Shown here: in pieces, positions 48,932 to 59,568 of the stretch
Numbering within the stretch: the stretch's first letter is position 1
Layout of the letters: each line of letters opens with the position of its first letter
Assembly: GCA_018702955.1 (NCBI GenBank)
Contig: JABJEK010000066.1
Coordinates: 1 to 64,000, forward strand
Direction: 5' to 3'
DNA length: 64,000 nucleotides
DNA from: Rhodospirillaceae bacterium
Lineage (GTDB): Bacteria; Pseudomonadota; Alphaproteobacteria; UBA6615
Notes under the pieces: model-generated
What the model was told of the DNA's origin: nothing
Seen by the model: only the letters and a program-made list of their open reading frames with translations
Databases searched by the model: none
Position numbers and translations under genes: made by a program

Positions 48932-50668
48932 CTAATCGGGCCGTATCCCGCGTGCTGCTTCGACCGCGAGCGGGGAATACATTGCCTGGCGCATGCTCTC
49001 TGACTTGTCGATGATCACGTCGATGACCGCCGGTTTATCCTGGGCCAGGCCTGCGTGGATGGCGGCTGCGATATCGTCAGGGCTCTCGACCCGTTCGGCC
49101 CAGGCGCCGCAGGCGCGCGCGATACCCGCATAGTCGGTGTCGGGAAAATCATTGCCGTGGGACTGGTTGCCCATGCCCTCGGCCGTCATGCCGAGGCGCG
49201 AATTGTTCATCACCACATAGACCGGATTGGCATCGTACTGGGCGGCCGTCAGCAGCACATGCATCTGCATCGCGAATCCGCCGTCGCTGCAGATGCCAAT
49301 CGCCGGTCGCGCCGGATCGAGAATCTTGGCGCACAGGGTGGCGGGCAGCGACCAGCTAACCCCGCCCAGCCCGCCGGATCCGAAATAGCTGTTGGGACGC
49401 CGGGTCTGGAAGAAATGGTTCATCCAGTGGCGGTTGCTACCGGCGTCGGTGCAGACGATGGCCTCGGTGGGCACGGCCGCGTGGATCTCCGCAACGAGAC
49501 GCTGGGGCGCGATCGGCATGTTGGCCGAGGCGAGCATCGGGTCGGCGAAGAATTTGCGCGCGGCCTTCAGGTCGACCAGCGCCTTGCGTCGGGCCGCAAT
49601 CGTTGACGCGTCGAGCCGGCCGTCGAGGCCTGAAAGCATGAGTGTAAGGGTCTCGTTGGCATCGCCGACAAGTGCCACTTCGGCCGGAATGGTCCAGGAC
49701 GCGTTGCGCGCTTCAATATCGATTTGGACGATCCGCTGGCGGTTCGGGTCGAACATATCCGGATGCTCGAAACAGGTGTCCTGGGGTTTCAAGCGACTGC
49801 CGACGACGAGAACCGTGTCTGCCATGCCGACAATCTCGTTGGCGAGCGGCAGGCCGGTATAGCCCATTGGGCCGGCGGCCATATCATGGATCTCGGCGAT
49901 GGCACCCTTGCCGAGGACCGTCGTCACCACGGGCGCGCCCAGCAAGTCAGCCATGGCGGCCAAAGATTCGAACGCCTTGGAGATGCGCACGCCGTTACCC
50001 GCGACGATCACGGGGGCCTTCGCCGCTAGCAGCACCTCGAGCGCGGCGTTAATGGCAGCGGTTGGGGGCACCGACAGGCTGGTGTTCAAAAGACGATTGG
50101 TGTCGTGGATCTCCGGCAGCGCGTTCTCGGCGACGGGGTCGCGTAACGTGTTGGCGCGGAACAGACAGGCCGTGGGGCCGGGGCGCCCTGTGGTGGCGTG
50201 CTTCAGCGCGAGTTGCACACTCATCACGGCTTCGCGTGCGGTGTGCGCGACGGCCGTGTATTTGGTCGAGGACCGGAAGATACCCGCCAGGTCGAACGAA
50301 CCATAGTGACCGGCGCCCGATTGAATAGGTCCGTGCATGACGAACTCGTTATGGTCCGACAGCTCGGTCAGCACGACCATGGGGGACGAGGCGAGGAATG
50401 CCTCGATCACGCCGAACATGCCTGTCGATCCGGTGAAGCCGCCCTGGCCGGCGAAGACGCCGGGCTTGCCGGTCAGCTTGCCGTACATGTCGGCCATGCA
50501 GGACGCGGTCTGTTCGTCACGGGGCACGATCGCCTGGATCTTGTCCTGGCGATCATGGAGTGCGCGATAGATGTCCATTGTCGCGCCGCCAGGCAGGCCG
50601 AAGAAATGTTCGGTCCCGGCCTCGATCAGGCAATCGACGATCCGCTCTGCAGCGACCTGCTCGCTCAT
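48932..50668 (-). CDS. Thiamine pyrophosphate-dependent enzyme (acetolactate synthase/decarboxylase superfamily)
   Basis: Start at MSEQVAAERI; HFFGLPGGATMDIYRAL, GKPGVFAGQGGFTG, ICSDGGFAMQMHVLLTAAQYDANPVYVVMNN. Confidence 0.9.
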   Translation of the reverse strand: MSEQVAAERIVDCLIEAGTEHFFGLPGGATMDIYRALHDRQDKIQAIVPRDEQTASCMADMYGKLTGKPGVFAGQGGFTGSTGMFGVIEAFLASSPMVVLTELSDHNEFVMHGPIQSGAGHYGSFDLAGIFRSSTKYTAVAHTAREAVMSVQLALKHATTGRPGPTACLFRANTLRDPVAENALPEIHDTNRLLNTSLSVPPTAAINAALEVLLAAKAPVIVAGNGVRISKAFESLAAMADLLGAPVVTTVLGKGAIAEIHDMAAGPMGYTGLPLANEIVGMADTVLVVGSRLKPQDTCFEHPDMFDPNRQRIVQIDIEARNASWTIPAEVALVGDANETLTLMLSGLDGRLDASTIAARRKALVDLKAARKFFADPMLASANMPIAPQRLVAEIHAAVPTEAIVCTDAGSNRHWMNHFFQTRRPNSYFGSGGLGGVSWSLPATLCAKILDPARPAIGICSDGGFAMQMHVLLTAAQYDANPVYVVMNNSRLGMTAEGMGNQSHGNDFPDTDYAGIARACGAWAERVESPDDIAAAIHAGLAQDKPAVIDVIIDKSESMRQAMYSPLAVEAARGIRPD

Positions 50669-50811
50669 ATCACGCTCCCCACACAAACACGTTGAAGAGG
50701 AGCGTAGCGAAGTTTGCGCACCGGGCAAGGCTGGTCGGAATGCCTCTGGTACTCGAAAATCCAACCTGTTCGCGCTATCACATTGGTTCGGATCAAGACG
50801 GAGTATGAGAC

Positions 50812-51582
50812 GTGAGCAATTGGGTGCGGTTTGAGATGGATGGCGCGGCGGGCTTCGGCACGCTCGACGGGGATGGCATCGCGGTGCATGACGGCGATAT
50901 GTTCGCCAGCGCGACGGCAACGGGAGAGATGGTTGCGCTGGATGCGGTGGCGCTGCTGACACCCTGTGTGCCGGGCAAGTTCATTGCACTGTGGAACAAC
51001 TCGCGATCCGCTGCTGAAAAGCAGGAGCTGGAGCAGCCGGAATACCCGCTCTTCTTCCTCAAGCCCTCGACAACCTATCTCGCGCCCAGCGGCGTCATCC
51101 GCAAGCCGGCCGCATATGACGGCCGAGTGATCTACGAGGCCGAATTAGGCATCGTCATTGGCAAGCACGTGAGCAACGTGGATGAAGCCGCCGCCGCCGC
51201 CGCAATCTTCGGATACACCTGTGTCAACGACGTCACGGCGATGCAATTGCTCAACGCAGACCCGAGTTTCCCCCAATGGGCACGCGCGAAAGGCTTCGAC
51301 ACGTTCGGCGCATTCGGCCCCGCGATTGTGACCGATACGGATATCTCCGGCAGCGCGATCCGGGCCGAGCTCAACGGTCGTGAGCGGCAAAACTATCCGG
51401 TGGCCGATCTGTTCATGCAGCCCGCCGAGATCGTCGCCAAACTGTCCCAGTCGATGACCCTGGAACCGGGCGACCTCATCGCCTGCGGCACCGGGCCGGG
51501 CGCGCTACCCATGAAGCCGGGGGCGACCATCGACGTCATCATCGACGGCATCGGCACTCTGTCGAACTCCTATGAGGATTGA
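50812..51582 (+). CDS. Fumarylacetoacetate hydrolase family protein
   Basis: IYEAELGIVIGKHVSNVDEAAAAAAIFGYTCVNDVTA, LEPGDLIACGTGPG; GTG start. Confidence 0.9.
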   Translation: MSNWVRFEMDGAAGFGTLDGDGIAVHDGDMFASATATGEMVALDAVALLTPCVPGKFIALWNNSRSAAEKQELEQPEYPLFFLKPSTTYLAPSGVIRKPAAYDGRVIYEAELGIVIGKHVSNVDEAAAAAAIFGYTCVNDVTAMQLLNADPSFPQWARAKGFDTFGAFGPAIVTDTDISGSAIRAELNGRERQNYPVADLFMQPAEIVAKLSQSMTLEPGDLIACGTGPGALPMKPGATIDVIIDGIGTLSNSYED

Positions 51583-51585
51583 CCG

Positions 51586-52134
51586 GTGAAGGTACGTTTT
51601 CCGCCGTTTGACCCCGACAACCTCCCGGCTGACGCACGGGCCGTGTACGACCGGATCATGACCGAGCGCGGCTACGTTCCGGGGCCTTACCAATTCTGGC
51701 TGGCCTCGCCCGGTTTTGCCGACAGGATCGAGCCGGTCGAGGAGTTCCTGCGCCACGGGGTATCTCTGGAAGAGCGGCTGGTGGAAGTCGCCGTTCTCGT
51801 CGTCGCCAAGCATTGGCGCGCGCAGTATGTCTGGACGTCCCACGGGCCGGCAGCCGAGAAGGCCGGTGTGGCGCCCGCCATCGTCGAGGCAATCCGTATG
51901 GGCGACACGCCCGTATTCAAACTGGATGACGAGGCGGTCTGTTACCGATTCTGCACGGACATGATTGCCGGGCGGGAAGCCGATGACACGCTCTGGGCCG
52001 AGGCGCAGGCCGTGTTCGGTGAGACCGGCGTCACCGAACTGCTGGGCCTGCTTGGGCTCTACACATCGGTCTGCCTGACCATGGTCGGCTACCGTATGCC
52101 CACCAAGAACGGCGAGCCGGAACCCTTGCCCTAG
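51586..52134 (+). CDS. Carboxymuconolactone decarboxylase-like (AhpD-fold) protein
   Basis: VYDRIMTERGYVPGPYQFWLASPGFADRIEPVEEFLRHG, ERLVEVAVLVVAKHWRAQYVWTSHGP. Confidence 0.8.
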   Translation: MKVRFPPFDPDNLPADARAVYDRIMTERGYVPGPYQFWLASPGFADRIEPVEEFLRHGVSLEERLVEVAVLVVAKHWRAQYVWTSHGPAAEKAGVAPAIVEAIRMGDTPVFKLDDEAVCYRFCTDMIAGREADDTLWAEAQAVFGETGVTELLGLLGLYTSVCLTMVGYRMPTKNGEPEPLP

Positions 52135-52146
52135 TGCGGGACTGAC

Positions 52147-52554
52147 TTAGCCGTCAACCACCGCTGTCACGTCGATTTCCACAAGCGCGCCTTCGAGGAG
52201 CAACGCCGTCACGCCGACGCAAGTGCTGGAAGCCGACTTGTCGTCGCCGTAGAAATCCATCATAGCCTTCATGATCGTCGGCCGGTCGCTGGGCTTGAGG
52301 TCGACAATGAAGACCCGCTGGCGGACGATGTCCGCCGGGGTCGCGTCGGCCAGCTCCAGCGCGCGTCGGATGGTGTCATAGACATAGGCCATCTGCGCGC
52401 CGAGGTCGCCGGGGCCGACCAGCTCGCCCTCGATGGTGCCGGCGACGAGCCCGGATAGATGGACCGTCTTGCCGCCCTCGCTGGTGACCAGGTTCGTGAA
52501 GTGGGGCTTGTTCCAGAGAAATTCCGGGCGAATGCGTTCGATCGTTGCGGGCAT
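52147..52554 (-). CDS. RidA family protein
   Basis: VHLSGLVAGTIEGELVGPGDLGAQMAYVYDTIRRALELADATPADIVRQRVFIVDL; start at MPATIERIRPE. Confidence 0.85.
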   Translation of the reverse strand: MPATIERIRPEFLWNKPHFTNLVTSEGGKTVHLSGLVAGTIEGELVGPGDLGAQMAYVYDTIRRALELADATPADIVRQRVFIVDLKPSDRPTIMKAMMDFYGDDKSASSTCVGVTALLLEGALVEIDVTAVVDG

Positions 52555-52656
52555 GTGAGACTCCGTGATGAATTCCGTAGTGTCGAGAGAATGGCTTAGA
52601 ATATACCCCACCTTTTCGATGCGAGGCAGTGGGGCAGGCACCGAACGGAATATGTC

Positions 52657-54252
52657 ATGACCTATGATTACATCATTGTCGGTGCCGGAAGTGCCGGCTG
52701 CGTGCTGGCGAACCGGTTGTCGGAATCCGGGCAACACAATGTCCTCCTGCTGGAGGCGGGCGGGCGCGACACCAGCCCGTGGATTCATATCCCTCTGGGC
52801 TATGGCAAGCACTTCACCGATCCGAAGGTGAACTGGCTGTATTCGAACGAGCCTGACCCGGCGGTGGCGGACCGGCGGATTCCTAATCCACGCGGCAAGG
52901 TTCTCGGCGGTTCCAGTTCGATCAACGGGCTCGTTTATGTCCGTGGGCAACGCGAGGACTACGATCTTTGGCGCTAGCTCGGCAATGAAGGCTGGAGCTT
53001 TGATGACGTGTTGCCGTTCTTTCGAAAATCGGAAGATCAGGAGCGCGGCGAGAGCGAGTATCACGGTGCCGGCGGGCCGCTCGGCGTGTCGGATACCCGT
53101 ACACGCCATCCGCTTAGCGATGCCTTTATCGAATCTGCTGTCACCTGCGGTTACCAGCGCACCGATGATTTCAACGGCCCGCAGCATGAGGGTTTCGGCT
53201 ACATGCAGCTGACCGCGCGGAAAGGGCTGCGTTCCAGTACGGCCGTGGCGTTCCTCCGCCCTGCACAAAACCGGAAGAACCTGACGATCGTGACGGAAGC
53301 CCATGCGACGCGGGTGCTGTTCGAGGGCCGCCGCGCGACGGGTGTGGAGTATGAACGCGGGGGCGAGACGATCGTCGCACAGGCGCGCGGCGAGGTGATC
53401 CTTTCCGGCGGGGCGATCAACTCACCGCAGCTCCTGCAACTGTCCGGGGTCGGTCCGGCGCAGCACCTGCGCGATATCGGTGTCGATGTCGTGGCCGATA
53501 TGCCGGATGTTGGCAACAACCTTCAGGATCATTTCAACATCCGGCTGGTCTACCGGTGTAATCAGCCGATCACGCTAAACGATGCGGTGCGGCACCCCCT
53601 GCGCGGCGCGCGTGAAGTGATGAATTATGCACTGCGCCGTCGGGGTTTCTTCGCCATGGGGGCATCGGTGGCGGCCGGTTTCTTCCGGACCGATCCCGCA
53701 CTTGCCACGCCGGACATACAGATCGGGATTACCCTGTTCAGCGCCGAGAAGATCGGCCAGGGGTTGCATCGGTTTCCGGGTATTTCCCTGATCGTGCGGC
53801 TCCTGCGGCCCGAGAGCCAGGGCTCCGTCATGGCCCGCTCGGCAGACCCATATGAGGCGCCGGCGATCCGCCCGAACTTCCTGCACGCGGTGCGCGACGG
53901 AGAGACCATTGCGCGGGGCTGCCAGATGTCGCGCGAGATTGCAGGCGCGCGTCCGCTCGCGGACTTTATCGAGTCCGAGCATATCCCGGGCGAGGCGGTC
54001 GTCTCCGACGCCGACATGCTCGAATATCTGCGCCACAACGGTGCGACCAGCTTCCACCCGGTCGGTACCTGCCGCATGGGCCCTGACGAGCGCGCGGTTG
54101 TCGATGCGAGGCTGCGTGTGCGGGGTTTCGAGGGGCTGCGGGTGGCCGACGCGTCGATCATGCCGAAGATCGTCTCCGGCAACACCAATGCGCCGACGAT
54201 CATGATCGGCGAGAAGGCATCGGCGATGATCCTCGAGGACGCGCGCGGCTAA
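52657..54252 (+). pseudogene. GMC-family oxidoreductase (choline dehydrogenase-like) interrupted by one in-frame TAG
   Basis: N-part 52657-52974 ([34 protein letters not shown]) and C-part in the same frame; TAG at 52975-52977 lies between DYDLWR and LGNEGWSFDDVLPFFRKSED. Confidence 0.88.
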
Positions 54253-54267
54253 CCTGCACACGCGGTG

Positions 54268-55311
54268 TCAGCGGATCATTTCCTGGCGCAGCAGTTCCAG
54301 ATTGTAGGTGTCGGGTGAAATTTCACCGGCGTGTATGCGCCGGGTGATCTCGACGATGGCGTCGTTCATCGGCGATCCGCAGCCATTGGCGCGGCATTCG
54401 TCCGCCACCATCCCGTTGATCATATCGACTTCGCTGTAGCGGCCCTTCATATGATCCTGCAGCACGGTGTTGATCGCGGTCGGCCCGACATCGGCGACGA
54501 TCTTGTCGAGCAGCGTTTCGAGCAAATTGTTGGTGTTCTCCACCTCTTCCGGCTTGAGGCCGTAGACGGGAACCGGCTTGTAACCAAGGAATTGTCCGGC
54601 TGCCAACGCCTCCTCGCCGGACTTGAGGCACACGGCCCGCGCCGTGGCGGCGTATTCGGGGCCATTGTCCTGGAACAGCTGGGCGTTCGTCGCGTTGCAG
54701 ATCGCCTTGATGCCCATCGACATCGTGTTGGTGATGAGCTTCATCCATTTGGCCGAAATGACGTCCTCGCTGATGTCCACCCGACCGGCATGGGCAAGCA
54801 ATTCCGCGACTTCCTCGACGCGGTCTGCGTGGGCCGGGTCGAATGCACCGACGCCGAACCAGGTGCGCGCGGTCTCTGTGTTGCGCTTGATCTCGGCCGG
54901 ATCGAACAGTTGCGAGGACAATTCGACCACGCAGCCCACAGTGCGTTCCGGCCCGACGATCTCCGCGATCATCTCCGCAGTCATGCAGTTCTGAACCGCC
55001 ACGAGCAGCCCGTCCTCGGCCAGGTAGGGGCGGATGAACTCGGTCAGCCAGCGCGAATCGTAGGCCTTCGCCGTCAGCAGAACGATGTCGAAGGGCTCGG
55101 TCAGTGTGGCGACGTCGCAAAGGTGGATCGCGTTGACCGGCGTGGTGGTCGTCCCGTCCCGGGTCTCGATGGTGACGCCGTTCGCCCGCATGGCTTCTAC
55201 ATGGGCGGGCCAATGGTCGATCATCGTCACATCGAGGCCGGCCGCGGTCAGGTCGGCGCCGATACAGCTCCCGTTGGCGCCAGTCGAGAGGACGGCGATA
55301 CGTTTGTTCAT
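54268..55311 (-). CDS. Ketopantoate reductase-like (2-dehydropantoate 2-reductase family)
   Basis: Start at MNKRIAVLSTGANGSCIGADL; FDIVLLTAKAYDS, SAKWMKLITNTMSMGIKAIC. Confidence 0.85.
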   Translation of the reverse strand: MNKRIAVLSTGANGSCIGADLTAAGLDVTMIDHWPAHVEAMRANGVTIETRDGTTTTPVNAIHLCDVATLTEPFDIVLLTAKAYDSRWLTEFIRPYLAEDGLLVAVQNCMTAEMIAEIVGPERTVGCVVELSSQLFDPAEIKRNTETARTWFGVGAFDPAHADRVEEVAELLAHAGRVDISEDVISAKWMKLITNTMSMGIKAICNATNAQLFQDNGPEYAATARAVCLKSGEEALAAGQFLGYKPVPVYGLKPEEVENTNNLLETLLDKIVADVGPTAINTVLQDHMKGRYSEVDMINGMVADECRANGCGSPMNDAIVEITRRIHAGEISPDTYNLELLRQEMIR

Positions 55312-55336
55312 AGCGATCGAGCCTTGGTCGGAGTTG

Positions 55337-56491
55337 TTACCAGAGACGTTCCGTGGCCATACGCGCACCCTCGGCCATGGCGCGGAACTTGCCCAAAACA
55401 ACCGATGGAAACACGCCCTTGCGGCCGGCATAGGTGCCAAATCCGCAGTCGCTGCCGGCCAGCACCCGCTCGCGCCCGACGATATCGGCATACTGGCAAA
55501 TCCGCTGAGCGATCAGTTGCGGGTGTTCCACGAAGTTGCTGGTTGAATCGATCACGCCGGGGATGAGCACCTTATCGTCGGGAACCCCGGCGTCCTTGAG
55601 GTCTTCCCACTCATGCGCGTGGCGCGGATTGGCGCCCTCGAACAGGATCCCTTGCGGTCGCGCTTTCGCCAGCACCCCGAGGAGCTTTTTCAACGGGATG
55701 TCGTGGGTGTGGGGCCCCGGATAATTCAGCCAGCAGATATGCATCCGCATGGCTTCGGGCGGGATGTCGCTGGTCGCCGCGTTGAGGGCCTCGACGCTCT
55801 TCTCCGCATCGGCCAGGAACTCGGCCTCGTCCATCGCCTGATAGTCGGTGTGGCGCGCGCCGGCCAGATCGGGGCAATCGAGTTGCAGGACGATGCCGGC
55901 CTCGTGGATCGCGTTGTATTCCGGGCGCATCGCCTCGATTAGATCCTCGCGATAGGCGTCACGATCCGGGTAGTAGCGGTTGGGCACGTAGGTCGACAGG
56001 CAACCCGGCGAGACCGTGTTCATGAAGATGTCGGTCGGCTCGGCCGCGCTGGCCGCCGCCTTCAGGTTCGCGATGTCCCGGTCGAGTGGGCCATGGTCGG
56101 CATAGGACACCGGCCCTTCGCACACGGTCGCCTTCATAAGCTCGGTGCCGCCGTTGCCGAACGCCTCCTTCATTTCCGGAAAGTCGTTGAAGTCAGCGGG
56201 TGCCGGCCGGCCCGGTACGCCGGTACCGTCGGTCGCCTCGAGTCCGGCCAGACGGTGGCGGGCATAGACGTGATACGAGATTTTGCTCATCTCGCCGTCA
56301 CATGCGACGTCGATGCCGGCCTCGACCTGATCGGCCACCACGTTCTTGACCGCCTCGGCCGTGCGGGCATGCAGCGCCGCGACATCGACCGCTTCTCCGC
56401 GGTCTTCCATGCGAAGCAGCTCGAGCAGGTCCTCGGGGCGCGGCAGGCTGCCAACATGTGTCGTGAGAATTCGATCGGTGCTGAGTTTCAT
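55337..56491 (-). CDS. Cobalamin-independent methionine synthase/epoxyalkane:CoM transferase-like (MetE C-terminal family)
   Basis: ILTTHVGSLPRP, LQLDCPDLA, MRMHICWLNYPGPHTHDIPLKKLL, VLAGSDCGFGTY. Confidence 0.88.
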   Translation of the reverse strand: MKLSTDRILTTHVGSLPRPEDLLELLRMEDRGEAVDVAALHARTAEAVKNVVADQVEAGIDVACDGEMSKISYHVYARHRLAGLEATDGTGVPGRPAPADFNDFPEMKEAFGNGGTELMKATVCEGPVSYADHGPLDRDIANLKAAASAAEPTDIFMNTVSPGCLSTYVPNRYYPDRDAYREDLIEAMRPEYNAIHEAGIVLQLDCPDLAGARHTDYQAMDEAEFLADAEKSVEALNAATSDIPPEAMRMHICWLNYPGPHTHDIPLKKLLGVLAKARPQGILFEGANPRHAHEWEDLKDAGVPDDKVLIPGVIDSTSNFVEHPQLIAQRICQYADIVGRERVLAGSDCGFGTYAGRKGVFPSVVLGKFRAMAEGARMATERLW

Positions 56492-56641
56492 TGTGTTTGT
56501 TCCTTGGGACTATCCGGTGGTCGGCGACATGCCCAGTGTCGCGGCATATGAGTGCGTGCGCAAGACAAGGTCGATCGAGCAAGATACTGGATTGCCGCCA
56601 AATTCAATCCCGGTTTGTTGTTCTTCGTGGGCCCGGATAGG

Positions 56642-58393
56642 ATGCCGACCATGGAACGTCGCCTTGCCGCAATTCTCGCCGCCGATATGGTGGGATTCAG
56701 CCGTCAGATGCAGGAAGACGAGGTCCGTACTCTCGAGAATCTCAACCTTGTCCGTACCATGATCGTGGACCCGGAAGTCGCCACTCACCGGGGTCGCATA
56801 TTCAAGAATACGGGCGATGGGTTTTTGGCGGAATTTGCCAGTGCCGTTGATGCGCTCAACTGCGCGCGCGCCATCCAGGAGGCGATTGGCCTGCACAACC
56901 AGCCGGAAATACCCGGTGAGCAGGTGGTCTTCCGGATGGGTATGAACATCGGCGATATCATCCTGGAAAATGACGACGTATTTGGCGATGGCGTGAATAT
57001 CGCGGCACGGCTGGAGCCGCTCGCACCGCCCGGGGGTATCGTTGTCGCGGATACGGTCCACGACCAGCTCTGGAACAAGGCCGATTTCGGGTTCGAGCCA
57101 CTCGGGAGCAAACAGCTCAAGAACATCACCGATCCTGTCGAAGTCTATCTCGTCGTGGCGGAGCAGGCTGCCGAGCCTCGTCGCAACCGGCCCCTTGCGG
57201 CTGCGTCGTCGAAGGAAGACGTTCCGGTTCTGGCGATTTTGCCGTTCGAGAATATGAGTGCAGACGCGGATCAGGAATTCCTGGCCGATGGCCTCGCCGA
57301 AGACCTCATCTCCAGCCTATCGCAGATCGGCCATCTCGCCGTGTCGCCACGCAGTTCCGCCTTCACTTTCAAGGGCCGGGCGGCGACGGTGGAGGAGATC
57401 GGCCAGGAACTCGGGGCGCGGTATATCGTGACCGGCAGCCTGCGCAAATCTGCCGATCGGATTCGTGTGTCCGTGCAGCTCGCCGATGCGCAAACTGGCA
57501 ACCACATGTGGTCGAACCGGTATGACCGCATGCTCGACGATATTTTCGCGGTCCAGGACGAGATTACCCTCACCGTGGCCACCGCGCTCCAGGTCAAGTT
57601 GACCGAAGGCGAGCAGGCCTTGCTGCGCTATACGTCGACGAACAATGTCGAGGCCTGGACGCAGTTCATCCGCGGTCTCAGCCATTTCCGGACCGTGAAT
57701 GCGGAGTCTTATCGTCACGCTCGCGCCTGCTTCGAGCGGGCCCGGGAGCATGATCCCGATTCCGCGCAGATCGTCGCCATGCTGGCCTGCACCCTCGCGA
57801 TCGAAGGGCGATTCCACTGGGGCGCGGACCGCGACGACACGTTGCAACAGGCGAAAGAATTTGCAGACCAGGCGTTAAGAATCGATCCGAAGAACGCTGA
57901 TGCTTGGGCAGCGCTGGGTTACTGGCATATGGCGTATATGCGGTTGGAGGAATCGGTCGCCGCCTATGGCCGGGCCGCTGATCTTGAACCCGAACATGCG
58001 GACCTTCGGGCGTTGTATGCGCTGGCTCTTACTTTTGCGGAACGCCCGGAAGAGGCGATCCGCGAAGTGCGGTCGGCCATCCGGCTGAACCCGCTAGGCC
58101 CCGGTTGGTATTTCGGAATTCTGGGCCACGCGTTTCGGTATGCCGGCCGATACGACGAGGCGCTCGCGGTTTTATCGGATTATAACGACCGGAGCACCGG
58201 CTTCGGCCTCGTCGATATGGTCCTGACCTGTGCCGACATGGGAGACATGGAAAGCGCGCGGACCCACGGCGTGAACCTCCTTGCAGCCCGCCCCGAATTC
58301 ACCGTGGATAATTGGGCGCTGACCCAGAACTGTCTGGACCCTGACCGGCTGGCGCGCGACCGGGCCAGCCTTGTGGGCGCCGGCCTGCCTTGA
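56642..58393 (+). CDS. Class III adenylate/guanylate cyclase with FlgO-like and TPR regions
   Basis: MERRLAAILAADMVGFSRQMQEDE, FKNTGDGFLAEF, VLAILPFENMSADADQEFLADGLAEDLISSLSQI, TPR repeats. Confidence 0.9.
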   Translation: MPTMERRLAAILAADMVGFSRQMQEDEVRTLENLNLVRTMIVDPEVATHRGRIFKNTGDGFLAEFASAVDALNCARAIQEAIGLHNQPEIPGEQVVFRMGMNIGDIILENDDVFGDGVNIAARLEPLAPPGGIVVADTVHDQLWNKADFGFEPLGSKQLKNITDPVEVYLVVAEQAAEPRRNRPLAAASSKEDVPVLAILPFENMSADADQEFLADGLAEDLISSLSQIGHLAVSPRSSAFTFKGRAATVEEIGQELGARYIVTGSLRKSADRIRVSVQLADAQTGNHMWSNRYDRMLDDIFAVQDEITLTVATALQVKLTEGEQALLRYTSTNNVEAWTQFIRGLSHFRTVNAESYRHARACFERAREHDPDSAQIVAMLACTLAIEGRFHWGADRDDTLQQAKEFADQALRIDPKNADAWAALGYWHMAYMRLEESVAAYGRAADLEPEHADLRALYALALTFAERPEEAIREVRSAIRLNPLGPGWYFGILGHAFRYAGRYDEALAVLSDYNDRSTGFGLVDMVLTCADMGDMESARTHGVNLLAARPEFTVDNWALTQNCLDPDRLARDRASLVGAGLP

Positions 58394-58437
58394 TCGCATA
58401 GTCGGAACTGCGACCGCGCTGGGAGCCGTTCTTTCGG

Positions 58438-59463
58438 CTACTTGTTCTTGTTGTACACGCCGAACGTGTTGCTCATGTACCAGCCGAACCATTCCCGATA
58501 GGTCTGGACGGGGTATTTGGGCGGGTTGTCCGGCGTGGTGCATGTCGCCAGCGTTTCGTTGCGCGCCTCGAAGTCCGGATTGACGAATACGGGGATGGCA
58601 TAGCGGTCGTTTTCCAGAGGCGGCACCACCCGGTGGGTGGTGGCCCGGAAGCGGTCATTCGTCCAGCGAGTCGCGAACTGGCCGAGATTTAAGACCATCG
58701 CGTCGTCCGGCATCACCGGCCAGAACCAGTTTCCGTCTTCATCCAGGACCTGCAGGCCTTCTTCCTCGGCAGGGGGCAGGAAGGTCATGAAGCCGGTATC
58801 GCGATGCGCGTGGATGCCCATTTCGGCATCCTGATGTTCGGGCAGGGGCGGATAGGTGGCATTGCGGAAGTAAGTGTAGGGGGTGACGAAGTGTGGCGCG
58901 AAATAGTCCGCGGGCAGTTCGAGCGACAGGGCCCATATGGGCAGCAGCTTCTTGCCGAGATCCGTCACCGAATCCATGTAGGCGAGGGTCGTTTCGCGAA
59001 ATCCGGGGACAGTATCTTCGGGCAGCCACTGATTTGGGCCGTAGAACTGAGTGTCGGCGATGACCTGGGGATGGTCGGCCGGATATTGGGTGGCGGTGAA
59101 AATCGCCTGGGTGATCGACGGCTTGCGGTTGTCTTCCATCTCGCCGGTCTCGAGATAGTCCGTGCGGATACCCATATAGCCGCGATGGTCAGTGTTCAGC
59201 GGGACGGTCTGTTTCAAATCTTCCGGCAGATCATGGAACTGCTTGGCCGCGGCGAACATGGCGGCGATCAGCTCCTGGGGAACACCGTGATTGACGATGC
59301 ACATGAAGCCGATCGTCTCCCACACCTCGCGCCACTGATCCGCGAGTTTTGCCGGTGCATCGGGGTCGCCGGCGATGACATCGGCGACGTCGATAACCGG
59401 TAGTTCGCGGCGGGGCACGTCGCGAGCGGTGCGGCTGGCAGCGGATTGGGTGATGATGTTCAT
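58438..59463 (-). CDS. 2OG-Fe(II) oxygenase (isopenicillin N synthase-like), paralog of 47788-48822
   Basis: GIHAHRDTGFMTFLPPAEEEGLQVL, ATTHRVVPP, TCTTPDNPPKYPVQTYREWF. Confidence 0.9.
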   Translation of the reverse strand: MNIITQSAASRTARDVPRRELPVIDVADVIAGDPDAPAKLADQWREVWETIGFMCIVNHGVPQELIAAMFAAAKQFHDLPEDLKQTVPLNTDHRGYMGIRTDYLETGEMEDNRKPSITQAIFTATQYPADHPQVIADTQFYGPNQWLPEDTVPGFRETTLAYMDSVTDLGKKLLPIWALSLELPADYFAPHFVTPYTYFRNATYPPLPEHQDAEMGIHAHRDTGFMTFLPPAEEEGLQVLDEDGNWFWPVMPDDAMVLNLGQFATRWTNDRFRATTHRVVPPLENDRYAIPVFVNPDFEARNETLATCTTPDNPPKYPVQTYREWFGWYMSNTFGVYNKNK

Positions 59464-59568
59464 GTCGCTCTCCCCATTGTCAGGTTATCGGCCGACCAGT
59501 GCCGATAACGTCATGACCTTATGAGGAGAAAGAAGACGAGTCCACGCCGCGCAGGCTTTGCCAATCCG

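Noticed and set aside
54331-55566. 411-aa plus-strand ORF opposite the ketopantoate reductase-like gene
   Set aside because: Shadow ORF; the minus-strand gene has clear Rossmann and family motifs.
56642-58393. Signalling defence (CBASS-like) cyclase
   Set aside because: It is a class III cyclase with FlgO/TPR regions, common in alphaproteobacteria, with no effector neighbours.
47788-59463. Beta-lactam biosynthesis suggested by isopenicillin N synthase-like genes
   Set aside because: IPNS-like 2OG oxygenases are a broad family; no ACV synthetase or other beta-lactam genes are in the window.
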